DNA from: Neophaeococcomyces mojaviensis
Taxonomy: Eukaryota > Ascomycota > Eurotiomycetes > Chaetothyriales
DNA: 64,000 nucleotides
Reading direction: 5' to 3'
Assembly (NCBI GenBank): GCA_030247915.1
Contig: JAPDRQ010000026.1
Coordinates: 124,001-188,000, forward strand
Shown: positions 54,228-64,000 of the stretch, one piece after another
How positions within the stretch are numbered: the stretch's first letter is position 1
Layout of the letters: every line of letters begins with the position of its first letter
Notes under the pieces: model-generated
Told to the model about the DNA's origin: nothing
Seen by the model: the letters and a program-made list of their open reading frames with translations, nothing else
Database searches by the model: none
Made by a program: the position numbers and the translations under genes

Positions 54228-55582
54228 TCACTTCGCCAATGGGTGAGAATTACTTGCCTCAAGATGAGGTCCTTCAACCTCTCCTCGCTCATGCAGTACT
54301 GCTTCTTTCTCAAAAGCTTCTACAGCAGCCACAGCGGTCGCTTCCGCACTCGCCGGATTTGCACCCGTCACAATCCGTCCATCCGTCTGCGTGAAACTAT
54401 CCCATGGACCCGGCGGGCTCACATATGTCCCTCCCGCCTTGGCCGCAGCTTCTTCAATTGTCGGTCGATTCCAAGACTTAATTGTGTCGAGCACACCTTG
54501 TTCTTCTTCGCCACGTGTCGTAAAGCCAGTAACCTTCTTGTTATTGATGATGGATTGGTTGGTTACAGGGTTTAGGACGTTAGGGAAAATGGCGCCGCCG
54601 TGGCATCTGAGATGACGTTACTGGATTGGAACAGGGATAGCGGGTCCACGGAGTATATGAGCAAAGAAGACTCACACAGCTGACACAATTCCACCATCAC
54701 TGTAAACCTTGCTTGCTAGGCGTTGGAGCTGTAGGGCCTCCGGGTAATCAATCAAGGAGGCGTGGCCTGCCGAGGCGAAGAAGAGGCCGTACTGTAGAGA
54801 CCGTTCATTAGCAGCCGTTCTCGCTTTGACCTGTTTGCACGTTGAGCCGAATTTTGCTGTTTGCGTCGGCTGAATCCCATCATCCCAGCTTGCTTGTGTT
54901 TGGCCACTTAACATGACTTTGTCAGGCTGCTGCACCCAACAAAGACCTTCTATCTTGCACATTTTGATGTTGCAAAAGGGCGCAAGATGCTATGCGCTGG
55001 TGGACCTCCGTCGTGAAGGAAGCTCACCTGGTCTGGATCAACATCACCAGCTTTCGCCATGCTGTCTAACTGTTTCCGGAAGCCTTTGCTTGTGTCCTCC
55101 CACGTCTTCTTGTCGTCGCCTTTCAGCCAGTCCTCAGTCGTGCTCAACCAGTCTGGCGAAAAGGTTCCCGTTTCGGAGACGAAGTCGACTTCGAAACCTT
55201 TTGACTTGAAGATATTATATGGATGCAGGGCCTCTGTAATGAAAAGGCCTGTCTCCTTGCCATCTGGGTAAAGTGGAGCATGCGCTGATGTGACTGCGAT
55301 CAAGGCTCTTCGGGGGAGTGGTCTGGGATCGTACCTGGCTGTGTTAGTTAGAAATTATGCAAATAGATCAGAAGACGTGCATAGGCATATTGAAAAAAAT
55401 AAAAATAAAAATGCTGTTACTATTTTTACTCACTGGGGAAGAAAAAATTGGTAGGCTATAGATTTCGATATTTGTGGATGCGAAGTAGCATGGATATGAT
55501 CTTCTAGCCAAATGCCAGCTTTGTATGTCGAAGTGTTTGTAAACAACACAGCATCATAATTTTCGAAAGCTGACCCCCGCAT
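54228..55582 (-). CDS. DJ-1/PfpI family protein, Hsp31-like (glyoxalase III type)
   Basis: Model: exons 55582..55434, 55334..55028, 54791..54676 and 54606..54228, 316 aa; introns of 99, 236 and 69 bp. The core follows fungal Hsp31-like proteins: RALIAVTSAHAPLYPDG, GLFITEALHPYNIF, FFASAGHASLIDYP, the nucleophile elbow SAVCHGGAIFPNV (completed across intron 3), KKVTGFTTRGEEE and GRIVTGANPASA. Such proteins detoxify methylglyoxal and act as stress chaperones. The first exon (FENYDAVLFTNTSTYKAG and following) ends at a strong GTGAGT donor in the right phase and adds about 55 residues not normal for the family. An intron-like end (GCTATAG) at about 55643 leaves open a further upstream exon. The core is certain, the N-terminus is not. 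Confidence 0.8.
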
Positions 55583-55693
55583 GCTTTGTTCGTAGGTATG
55601 CGGTATGACATCAGGGTTAACTGCTGGTCGAGTCAGCTCCAACTATAGCGCAAGAAAGAGGACACGCATGCAGTAGGCCGGTGCATTGGGGAA

Positions 55694-55963
55694 TTGAAAT
55701 GGAACCTAAGAGCCTCGAAACCATGGACCAAAGGGAGACCATCAAATGATAGCCGAGATATCATGGCGGGTCCAGATTGTCGTATTTCTGACGGTTGGCG
55801 CATCGAGAGAGTGCAGCCTCTAAGCCGAGATGCCAAAGAATTCGACGGCGCAAAAGGTTGGGGTGGTGGAAGTACATATCGGCATGACTTTTCAAACTGG
55901 CAGGAAAGTTATTCAGGAGCCGCATATGATAAGCAGCATGGTGTCTTTGAATTCTTCAGCTGA
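55694..55963 (+). other. Unassigned plus-strand open frame
   Basis: Open for about 105 codons (from about 55644) up to a stop at 55963, with a protein-like composition (ISDGWRIERVQPLSRDA, then FDGAKGWGGGSTYRHDF). There is no ATG at its start, but a possible acceptor (ACTATAG) lies just before 55644. No family recognised, no upstream exon found, and the minus strand is also partly open here. It may be the last exon of an unrecognised gene, or chance. Confidence 0.25.
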
Positions 55964-56000
55964 CTGAGAGAACGGTCATGCTATTGCATGTTGACGTTTT

Positions 56001-57764
56001 TCAATCATCATCCTGAATGCGCCTTCTCTTTCTTGACTCATCCTCTCGATCTTCTGCTCTTTCAAGGCCATACTTCTTCTTCGAATTCTCGCTTTGGTTC
56101 TTCTTTGCCTCTCCAATCAGACTGTCAATCCCAAAAGGATCGTCCTTGTCCTTCTCGAATTGGACAGGACCTTCCTCTCGTTCACCAACTAAATCAGCAC
56201 CTTTGAAGTTACTCTTTCCAAGAGCGTCAAACCTGTTGCCTTTCTGAATCTTTTCCAATGTGCCATCAGCACCACCTTCTTCATCATCGTCCATGCCAGC
56301 GCTGGCCTTGGGCCTGTATATCGAACTGATGGCGTCCTGAGCTGCGAAAAGTGGTTTGTCGTAGTGCTGATCTTCATTAAAGCCGGAATCAAAGCCAGAG
56401 GTCTGGTTGAACAGTCGTGAGTCGTACATCGTTTCGCTCGCAGCCGTTGGTTTCGCAAGACCAAGGGCGACTTTCTCTGAAATGTCACGATTCTGCTCGC
56501 GAGCAAGAGCTTGCATCCGTCGCTCGGTGCCCATCTTGGATTGCCGATACTGACGCTGATCCTCTTCGCGTCGTTCTTTTCGGGCCAGTGCTCGCTCGTG
56601 AGCTCGCTCGTCAGCCGAATCGTAATCGGTGTCACTTCGTGAGGAGTACGAATCGGAATAGGATTTTGACCTCGACCGTCTCCGACTCCCAGAATCACGT
56701 CTCGGTCGACTGGCAGTCGCTGCGGCCCTCTCTTCTCGTGCTTGTCGTGCCATTTCACGCAAATGTTCCTCCTTCGCAAGCTTCTCTTTCTCCGCTAACT
56801 TTTGCTGCATCTTGGCTCTCATGTTGACCTCTTCTCGGGCATGCCGATCAGCGGTGAAAAGCGCCTCTGCGAATTGTGCAAACTTATCATTGATTGTCAC
56901 ATCCTGCAAACCTCGTCCATCCGCAGCCAGTCGCTTGTCCAGCGGAACAGTGTAACCCTTGGGATTCTTCCAATTCGAGATGGCGGGCGGGATCTTCCAT
57001 GCTTCTTGATCCTCAGCGGTAAGTTTTCGGGGCGGAGAATGCATAACAGGTGGCGGAGGTGAGGGGGGCCCTCGAGGAATCTTCTTATGCTTGAACTTCG
57101 GTGGTTCCATAGGATCTTGCTGTTTCGGCATAATCTTGAAAATCCGGTCGTTTTTCTTTGAGGTATCGCCCATCTGATTCGCGGGCGTATATCGCACGTA
57201 AGTAGGCTCTTCCCTGTTTCGACCTTTCACGTTCTTTGGCTTCTGTGCTGCCACCGCCCCCGACACCAGCTTCTCGAGCGCTTGTTTGGTCTTCTCAGTC
57301 GAAGCAGCGACCTCGTCTTGGGACGGTCGATCAAGACTCAAATCTCCAGCTTCGGCTCGTTGCCGTAGTGGTATTAAATCTTTGAAGTTTGAATGTATGA
57401 TTCTACTGTCGTTGTGACCCTGCCTTGCTATAGCATCGTACTTGACTTTGCCCTCCGCATCCACCTGTAGAGTCAACGCATTTGACGATGAAGATTTTCC
57501 TTTCCTTCCCATGTCAAGCGGATATTGGGCAACAGGTATTTCTGGGAATGCGCCGCCATCACCAAAGTCCTCGGGGTTTCGAGGTCGCCATCCTGATCGC
57601 TGGCCATATGGGGGAGGACCAGATCTCTTCAGCACTATTTGCGATTCGTCGATGACGCCTGGTCCAACGATTCGTGGACCCTTCGGTTGTGCGTGTAAAG
57701 GGGCCTCCTCGTGTTCGCCAGTGTATTTAGGTTTTGGTAGTGATGCGAAGAGTGCCGACGCCAT
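56001..57764 (-). CDS. PRP45: Pre-mRNA-splicing factor Prp45 / SNW1 (SKIP)
   Basis: Single exon, 587 aa. Component of the activated spliceosome, in the nucleus. Seen: conserved N-terminal SKIP/SNW blocks (PPYGQRSGWRPRNPEDFGDGG, YVRYTPANQMG, RIFKIMPKQQDPMEPPKFKHKK). The SNW motif with its follow-up, SNWKNPKGYTVPLDKRLAADG, begins near residue 262, then FAQFAEALFTADRHAREEV. A charged Arg/Glu helix, an RS-like stretch (SRPRRDSGSRRRSRSKSYSD) and a C-terminal DSLIGEAKK region follow. The start at 57764 (MASALFASLPKPKYTG) matches the family. The frame opens 39 codons further upstream at 57881, in what is probably leader. Divergent from the next gene. Confidence 0.95.
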   Translation of the reverse strand: MASALFASLPKPKYTGEHEEAPLHAQPKGPRIVGPGVIDESQIVLKRSGPPPYGQRSGWRPRNPEDFGDGGAFPEIPVAQYPLDMGRKGKSSSSNALTLQVDAEGKVKYDAIARQGHNDSRIIHSNFKDLIPLRQRAEAGDLSLDRPSQDEVAASTEKTKQALEKLVSGAVAAQKPKNVKGRNREEPTYVRYTPANQMGDTSKKNDRIFKIMPKQQDPMEPPKFKHKKIPRGPPSPPPPVMHSPPRKLTAEDQEAWKIPPAISNWKNPKGYTVPLDKRLAADGRGLQDVTINDKFAQFAEALFTADRHAREEVNMRAKMQQKLAEKEKLAKEEHLREMARQAREERAAATASRPRRDSGSRRRSRSKSYSDSYSSRSDTDYDSADERAHERALARKERREEDQRQYRQSKMGTERRMQALAREQNRDISEKVALGLAKPTAASETMYDSRLFNQTSGFDSGFNEDQHYDKPLFAAQDAISSIYRPKASAGMDDDEEGGADGTLEKIQKGNRFDALGKSNFKGADLVGEREEGPVQFEKDKDDPFGIDSLIGEAKKNQSENSKKKYGLERAEDREDESRKRRRIQDDD

Positions 57765-58244
57765 TGTGACAGGACGGACGAGCGACGACGGAAGGATGTT
57801 GGTGGGAGAAACGGTACAGAAGAACGAAATCTTGAAGGTGACGCGCTGCAGGCATAAAATCCGAAAGTGGCAGGTGAGCACTCGGCGTGATTAGCGTCGG
57901 CAAACACTCCAAAGCTTTGGTCGGCATGAAAAGTCCTGGAAGTAAATAGAAGAGCTTCGTCTTCATTTTTCATCGTGGTCGCTCGTTTCATCTAATTAAT
58001 CAAGAACTTCAATACAGCTTCAGAGCTCTCGCATCGGTCAAACGGTGAACTGTGCATCCAAAACTTAGCATTTTTCGACACACCATTGTCCACAGTCGTT
58101 ACGGAGAAACAGCTGGTGGCTTGCAAGAAAGTCGGATCAACGAACCCGCTGACCTTTCAAACATCACTGCATATACGAAAATCGGGTTTATCACAGAAAG
58201 TCTTGAAATTGGGAGCCTCTATCCTCGAGTAGCTAAACCTCACT
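57765..58244. promoter_or_regulatory. Divergent promoter, PRP45 / 58245 gene
   Basis: 480-bp spacer between the two start codons. It should contain both promoters. No distinct motif pair seen. Confidence 0.4.
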
Positions 58245-58970
58245 ATGCCATCCCGCCTGAGCATGACCCTCCAGGGCTTGGCGGTCAGCGCCCTGACCGC
58301 GGTCGGAAGCGTGGTAGTCTGGACCAAGCATTCACATTTTGAACCCATGGACCTTGCAACAGACCCAACTATCAAGTCTCTCCTTTTTTCCAAGTTCAAC
58401 CCTAATAAGAACCCGCCCTTCTACGACGTCTGCGTTCGCCGCATCCCGCTCTCAAAACTCGACACTGAGCTCATCGAAGATGCTAGGAAGGGCGGCAGCA
58501 AACTCGTAGAGCGGTTTGCGCAAGGGATCTGGGCGGGACGGGGTTTTACCATTCAACGTCTTCTCGAGAATTACCAACACAAAAACGAAACGACGAAACA
58601 TCAACTGTGGACGAAGCGAGATTTAAGAGAAAGTACATATCCTATTGGCACGGAGTTAGCGGATCACTTCAACGTGGTTGATAGACCGAATTCGACTGCG
58701 ATATTGTTCAGATGTGGTGATAGTCCGTTGAAAAGCCCGGATGGGCCGCGCCCGAGTGACGGTTTGTTTGAAATGTCTGCCGAGACGAATTTCGACTCGG
58801 GTTTTGCCGAATTTCGGTTAAAGACTATATTTTATCAAGGGGAGGGAAAGGCCGAGAAGGCCCCTTTTGCAGGGGAGTGGTTTATGCCATGGGTGCACCG
58901 GGTTTATGCACGGATTTGGATGGAAACTGGGGTGGGGAACTGTAAGAAGGGGATGTTTGTTATTGAGTAG
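58245..58970 (+). CDS. Uncharacterised fungal protein with N-terminal membrane anchor
   Basis: Single exon, 241 aa. Residues about 8-27 (LQGLAVSALTAVGSVVVWTK) form a hydrophobic segment, a likely membrane anchor or mitochondrial-type signal-anchor. A globular region follows with conserved-looking blocks: FYDVCVRRIPLSKLDTELI, GGSKLVERFAQGIWAGRGF, ELADHFNVVDRPNSTAILFR, CGDSPLKSPDGPRPSDGLFE and WMPW-type Trp residues near the end (EWFMPWVHRVYARIWMETG). This matches a widespread but unnamed family of Pezizomycotina proteins; I know of no assigned function. Confidence 0.75.
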   Translation: MPSRLSMTLQGLAVSALTAVGSVVVWTKHSHFEPMDLATDPTIKSLLFSKFNPNKNPPFYDVCVRRIPLSKLDTELIEDARKGGSKLVERFAQGIWAGRGFTIQRLLENYQHKNETTKHQLWTKRDLRESTYPIGTELADHFNVVDRPNSTAILFRCGDSPLKSPDGPRPSDGLFEMSAETNFDSGFAEFRLKTIFYQGEGKAEKAPFAGEWFMPWVHRVYARIWMETGVGNCKKGMFVIE

Positions 58971-59530
58971 TGGATGATCGTGATACCAAGGTTCAGGTAA
59001 ATCGCAAGACGCTTTTGAGTTCTTGCGCAGCTCGGCAATGGTTATGAGCATTGACTAGCTTGCGTGTATCCAGGGAGCTCATGTTGAGCCGAAAAAGCGG
59101 CTTGTCAACTGACAATGCTAGTGCCTTGGTCGTCAGTCTGCGACCTCGTAAACAAGGGCTGGCTGTTCGTGCAACTAAGGGCTCGGAGAGAGAGGCAAGA
59201 GGAGTAACTTCGGGACTTGCGTCGATATGTTGAAGTTATCCTCTGCGCGGACAACTTTTGACATTTAGCCCAGAGCCTAATTTCCACGCTGGCTGTTCAA
59301 CCACCAATATTCAAACTCCATTTACTGACCACCACGTACTGTAATTACTGTATTATTAGTATTATTAGATTCGCCTTATCGTCCTGTATATATAAATATA
59401 TATTGTTCTATTTAGAGTCCGTTTCGGGTCCTTATTAGGTCCATGCAGACTATTTCTATTCTAGGGAGAAAACTCCTAGTGGAGAAAACCCTCGACTGTC
59501 TTTACGCGGTGCATCTCGTGTGTTAAGTAT
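58971..59530. other. Transition from gene-rich DNA to AT-rich repeat
   Basis: 3' side of the 58245 gene. Base composition changes gradually from about 59330. CpA and TpG are still present until about 59520 and nearly vanish after about 59760. No gene seen. Confidence 0.55.
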
Positions 59531-59664
59531 ACGTTTCGCGTACTCTATTTATGCTTTTTGTCTTCCTTTCACTCTTTCCTAAGTATCTAAAGGTCTCTTA
59601 GATATATATTTTCTCTCTTACTTTTCCTTCTAAATACGGTTTAAGTGCTTAGGTGTTTCTCCTC

Positions 59665-59733
59665 GGTCCCGTAGCGTAATAGTTAGCGTATAGCCTTTTT
59701 AGGTTAGGTACGGGTTTAACTCCCGTCGGGTCT
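59665..59733 (+). tRNA. RIP-mutated tRNA-like sequence (tRNA pseudogene or SINE head)
   Basis: 69 bases fold as a tRNA cloverleaf. The 5' acceptor strand GGTCCCG (59665-59671) pairs with CGGGTCT (59727-59733) except one mismatch. A D-arm-like segment follows (GCGT...GCGT), then an anticodon-like stem TAGCC/GGTTA with a 6-base T-rich loop. The T arm is perfect, ACGGG-TTTAACT-CCCGT (59710-59726). The B box reads GGTTTAACTCC, one C-to-T change from the consensus GGTTCAANTCC and exactly of RIP type. The A-box region is TAGCGTAATAGTTAGCG. The short anticodon loop and mutations suggest it is not a working tRNA. Confidence 0.5.
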
Positions 59734-62700
59734 ATTGAGGGTAGATAGTAGTAAGTTATCTTACTAATATCTCTCCTTACTTTTATTTTTACTCTTATTC
59801 TACTAGGGCGTTAGTAGATTATATACCTTACGTATATACGTCGTCGTTATTATATATTATTTTCGTTATACTCTAGCTAGTATTTGTTAAGATTAGAAGG
59901 TAGCGGTAGGTAGATAGTAAGTAAATAACTTATTATTATTCTATATACGCGCTAATAGTCCCTATATATATATACCTTATAATAGGGATAAATAAATAGC
60001 TGGCCCCTATAGGGGGTACGAAATAGAGAGGTTAGTTAAGTAGTAGGGAGCTACTAAACTAACTAGCTCTATTAGTGAACTAACTAGTCCACTCTAGGTT
60101 AGACTTATCCCTTTTAGGGTTGCTATTCTTAATAGTATTTTTATTTTATTTTATATTATTATTTTATAGGGTTTAATTAGTATAAGCGATTTCGTTCTAT
60201 TATACTTAGCGTTCTTAGTTTAAAGTTTAGTTTATTATTTATTTCTATTATTAACTCTACGCCTCGTTTATTATTAATTCTATTATTATAATTTTATATA
60301 TAGTTTATTTTAGTATAATAATAATAATTAACTAATTATTATTATAGCCTTTTTCTTTTTATCTTTAACTTATAAGAGTAATTCTTAATAATATATACTT
60401 CTTTAGTAGTACTCTTATTCTTTATCTTATTATATTAGTAGCTTTTTTATAGCGTTTTAATTACGTATATATTATACGCTTCTTTTATAGCTTTTAATAT
60501 ACGCTACTTCTTTTATAATTATCATTATTATTATTATTATTATCGTCGTTATAATCGTTATTATTTCTTTTATTACTTTATTTAGTTATTCTACGTAATA
60601 TAGGTTAATTATTTACGAGTTAATCTTAGTATACGTTAGTAAATAAGGATATAAATAGGCGTAGCTTTTCACTCCGCTCTAACTTTTCCTCTTTTTATTC
60701 TACTATAATAATATATATATATTATTCGTATCGCGCTCGCTGTACGTATTCCTTCTACGCTCTTTATATAGTATACGTATATACTAACTGTATCTAGCTC
60801 GTTAGAACGCTTATTATCGTCGTCGTACTCGCGTTATCGCTATCGCTACTACCGCTATTATTATTTCTACGTCTTTCGAGCCTATAGCTTCTATTTAGTT
60901 TATTCGCCCCCGAGATTAACTACTATAGGTTACTTAGTACTAGCGATACCTACGCTATTTATATATATTTCCCCTATATTCCTTCTACGTTAAGCGTATA
61001 CTAATCTAAAAATAGTAAGATAAATCCCGAAGAGGCTTAGACCTTTAGGTATAATTATTTTATTAGTTAATATAGTCGTTATATACGCGGTAACTATAAA
61101 TATATATTTATAGGCGTACCCTTCTCGTATATATTATATAGTTAATTATATTTTAGTACTCTCTAAATTATTATACTATAGCTTATATTATACTTACTTA
61201 TTACTAAATATACTTTCTCTCGCTTAGTCTTAGCGAGAACTTTTTTACTTCCTTTAATATATTCTACCCTATACTTCGTATATATAAGGCCTACGTATTA
61301 AATATAATCTAATATTAGTTATAGTATATAAGATTAAGAAGGCTACTCGGGCTTTTAACCGCGTTATATTATATAGTACTAAGGATATATAAAAGAATCT
61401 CCCTTTAGTAGGTACTATTCCTAGTATATATAGCCGTTAAGTCATTATCTTTAGTATTATTACTATACTTACTACCCTTATCGCCCCTAACTAATTTACT
61501 TTAATATTATAAGCGGTTCGTACGTTTATTAAGATATCGTTATAGGTAGTAAGTATATTTTTCGTACTCTTCGCGTAATAACTAACTTATATAAGCGAAT
61601 ATTACTCTTCTTCTTTAGCTTAAAAAAAAGTAGTTAGCTTATATCAATAGCTTCTTTAATAATAAAATTAATACTTTAGATAATAAAAATAACGACGATA
61701 ATAACGATAATAATAATAATAATAATAATAATAACGATAGAAAGGGTAAGGGAAAGAAAAAGAAAAAGAAGGAAGAGGAGGAGGAAGAGAGTAAAAATAA
61801 GGAGATAGAAGGTTAACGTTTTTATTTTCTTTTCTTTATTTCTTTTATTTTTCTTTTATTTATTCATTATATACTATATATATATATATATATAATATAC
61901 GCGGAGTATATACCTACTCTACGAGTAATAAACCTATTCTCCTCTCTTTCTTTCCTCTTTCTTATTTTTTCGCTCTTATCTTTCCTTATATTTAGTCTTA
62001 TAGTTTTTCTTACTTACCTTTTTACTTCCCTTACTTTACCTCTCTATTCCCCTTACTTACCTCTTCCTTTTCCCTACTTATCTCTCCTTAGTCTTACTTT
62101 TAGTCTTATTTTAACTCTTTTCTTTTATTCGTTCTCTATCTTTCTCGTTTTTTTATTATTATTCTTTTATATCGTCGAACTCTTTATAGCCTAAGCTATT
62201 CTTTTAAGTAATCTCGGCTATAACTTAAAACTAATTAAGCGCTTTTAATATAACTAGCTAGCGCGCTATATACTTTACATATATTAGCTTCGATAATATT
62301 TCCTTTATTCTTTTTATTTTATATTTTAGTAGGAGCTCGGATCTTTTATATTATAAATAATATAATAGAATATACCGAATCGTTTATAAATATTAGTTAT
62401 ATAGATATTCTAAGAATTTTTTAGGAACTTAAATAGCTATTAGCTACGCGTTTAAGTCTATAATTTTTATATATATTAGAAATCACGTTATAGCTTTCGT
62501 TTTTATCAATTTCGTATATAGCCTATAGGAATTATACGCCTATAATATATTTTACGCTTTTACTCTTTATCGTTTAGAGAGTTAATTAATTATATTCTTT
62601 TATCTCTCTCGTTATACTTAACTTCTCTAGTACCTAATAAGCTACGTATTACTTAAAGGGTATTACTTTTTATTATTTTAACTACATTAACTATACGTAG

Positions 62701-63559
62701 TCTATACGCTTCGCCTATTATTTTTATTCTCTTTCTCGTCTTTTTTAATTTATTATATTCTTACTATAACTTAGTTAGTTATCGCTTTATTATTTATTAG
62801 TTAATATAAATAAGCTATTCTCTTATTCTTTAGTCGCTTTTATATTATATTTATCGTTTAGGTTATCTACTTTTTAATTAAGTATTCTTTTATTCTTATT
62901 ACTTATTAGTATTTACTAACTTTAAGATATAAATTAAAAAATATTATATTTAACTTTTATTTAATTAGTACTCGTAGTATATATCGATATACTTTAATTA
63001 TTTTTCGTAGGTATTCGTTTTAAACTATTTAAAGAGGTTTTATTATTATTAAGATCTATACCTTACTATTAATACGCGTACTTTATATATATAATTTATA
63101 TATTAGAATAGGGCGAACTAAGACTATATATAGAAGCCTTATATTTTTTATTAATAGGTCTTAGGTTAAGGTTACTATTTTAGCTAATATTTCTAATATA
63201 GCTAGGCCTTTTTAATTTACTTAGGTTATATATTTCTTTTAGGTAAGGGCTAAGTTTATCTAAACGCTTAGTACTTTAATCGACTTCTTTTTTAGTTTAA
63301 TTTCTTATCCTTTAACTCGTATAGTAAACGTAAGGTTCTTATATATATAGCGTTAACAGCGAGTAAAGTAAATTAGTTAGTATTTATTTAAAATAAATTT
63401 TATTTCGTTTTCTCTTATTTAGGCTTTATACTACTTATATATTATATTTAGAGTAAAGTAGTTCTATTATATAGTTTAGTTTTACGTTATAAGGTTAGTA
63501 TTATTAATAAAGCCGAATCTAAGGATATCTTTATTTAGATCTTTAAATCGTTCGAGTAG

Positions 63560-64000
63560 GCCTAAAATAAAGAATAAAAAAAGAATTAGGGATAGTAGGG
63601 ATTCTTATAGGATACCTAACTACGTTCTTATTTAATCACTTTCGTATCTTATATATATAATATAAGTATACCTATTATACGTAAAGTTTATAATAAGATT
63701 AATTATTTATTCTAAGATCCCCTTTTCTTTTAAGATCTTAATTAAGCGTTCGTATAAGATATTATCGAAGGCCCCTATTAAATCTAAACTAAGTATTAAG
63801 ATTATATTTTAAGGTTATACGTACTACGCGCTCTATATATATATCGTAAGTAAACCGATTATAGAAATTATAGAACGGTCCCTTTAGGCTTCTATTTAGG
63901 TCTATAAAAGTAGGTTATATTCTTTTACTATTTAGCTAAGGCGGTTTACTAGGGCTTTTTCTACTATCTTAGCTAATATATTTTCTAATATAATTAGGCG
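63560..64000 (-). pseudogene. Reverse transcriptase remnant of a LINE-type (Tad1/I-like) retrotransposon
   Basis: Reading the minus strand from the right edge, conserved RT blocks appear between stop codons: ENILAKIVEKALVNRLS, then a stop-riddled region matching the usual GxRxGRST block, then ILSLDLIGAFDNILYERL with the catalytic aspartate motif. LGIL-ESLLSLILFLFF follows, corresponding to the GIPQGSPLSPILFLF block. The stops fall where Gln or Trp codons are expected, as RIP produces (CAG or CAA to TAG or TAA). The 5' part of the element lies beyond the window. The identification rests on the order and spacing of these motifs. Confidence 0.8.

Larger units (their letters stand above)
59530..64000. 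mobile_element. RIP-degraded repeat block with non-LTR retrotransposon
   Basis: AT-rich DNA (TA, TTA and ATT runs throughout) in which CpA and TpG are almost absent while CpG is kept. That is the outcome of repeat-induced point mutation, which converts CpA to TpA on both strands. All six frames are closed by dense TAA and TAG codons. The only recognisable coding remnant is the minus-strand reverse transcriptase at the right edge. The block also includes ATT/AAT microsatellites (about 60520-60545 and 61700-61735), a purine tract (about 61737-61795) and a TA run (about 61868-61894). The left boundary is gradual and the right end lies outside the window, so element ends and number of copies cannot be set. 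Confidence 0.85.

Noticed and set aside
55335..55388. Alternative DJ-1 start with an 8-base first exon and a GC-AG intron
   Set aside because: It fits the phase, but it needs a rare donor, whereas the GTGAGT donor at 55433 with a CTAAC branch and CAG acceptor is a much better intron.

Overview
The window is fungal nuclear DNA from a filamentous ascomycete (Pezizomycotina). The genes are short and compact, with GT-AG introns of about 42-240 bp carrying CTRAC-like branch sites. They include fungal-specific families such as Zn2Cys6 regulators, BTB/Cys-rich proteins and a TRI5-type sesquiterpene synthase. The right-hand 4.5 kb shows the repeat-induced point mutation (RIP) signature. A dothideomycete is my tentative guess, from the expansion of small BTB and Myb/SANT-like genes; nothing in the window proves it.

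Left part (1-7.6 kb): an Aro8-type aromatic/2-aminoadipate aminotransferase, then a divergent pair made of a Zn2Cys6 transcription factor (minus) and a 2,2-dialkylglycine-decarboxylase-like PLP enzyme (plus). The pair shares a 623-bp promoter with two CCGnCGG palindromes. 8-19 kb: a small secreted NTF2-like protein, then a cluster of four BTB-type genes, one of them a pseudogene, interrupted by a WW-domain protein with a prion-like Q/G/Y-rich tail.

Middle part (19-50 kb) is mostly housekeeping: exosome cofactor Mpp6, a YjbQ/UPF0047 protein, complex I NDUFS6, 20S proteasome alpha-4, a CHY zinc-finger protein, a WD40-plus-inositol-5-phosphatase protein, histone H2A.Z, a Pin4/Cip-type RRM-R3H protein, an aldo-keto reductase, three tandem Myb/SANT-like mini-genes, cofilin, COX subunit IV and the ATP synthase beta subunit, then an unrecognised 501-aa protein. 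Many of these models needed splicing across frames; exon coordinates are given in each entry.

Right part (50-59 kb): an orphan TRI5-like terpene synthase, then three consecutive long stem-loops (53006-53316). These end 38 bp from the stop codon of a catalytically degenerate RNase III-domain gene. Next come a DJ-1/Hsp31-like gene, the splicing factor Prp45/SNW1 and a fungal membrane-anchored protein. From about 59.5 kb to the edge the DNA is AT-rich, nearly free of CpA/TpG, and holds a RIP-ruined non-LTR retrotransposon (minus strand) and a RIP-mutated tRNA-like sequence.

The most interesting points are the triple hairpin next to an RNase III-like gene, the DGD/Zn2Cys6 pair with its candidate operators, the BTB cluster with a decaying member, and the Myb mini-gene array sharing an intron position.
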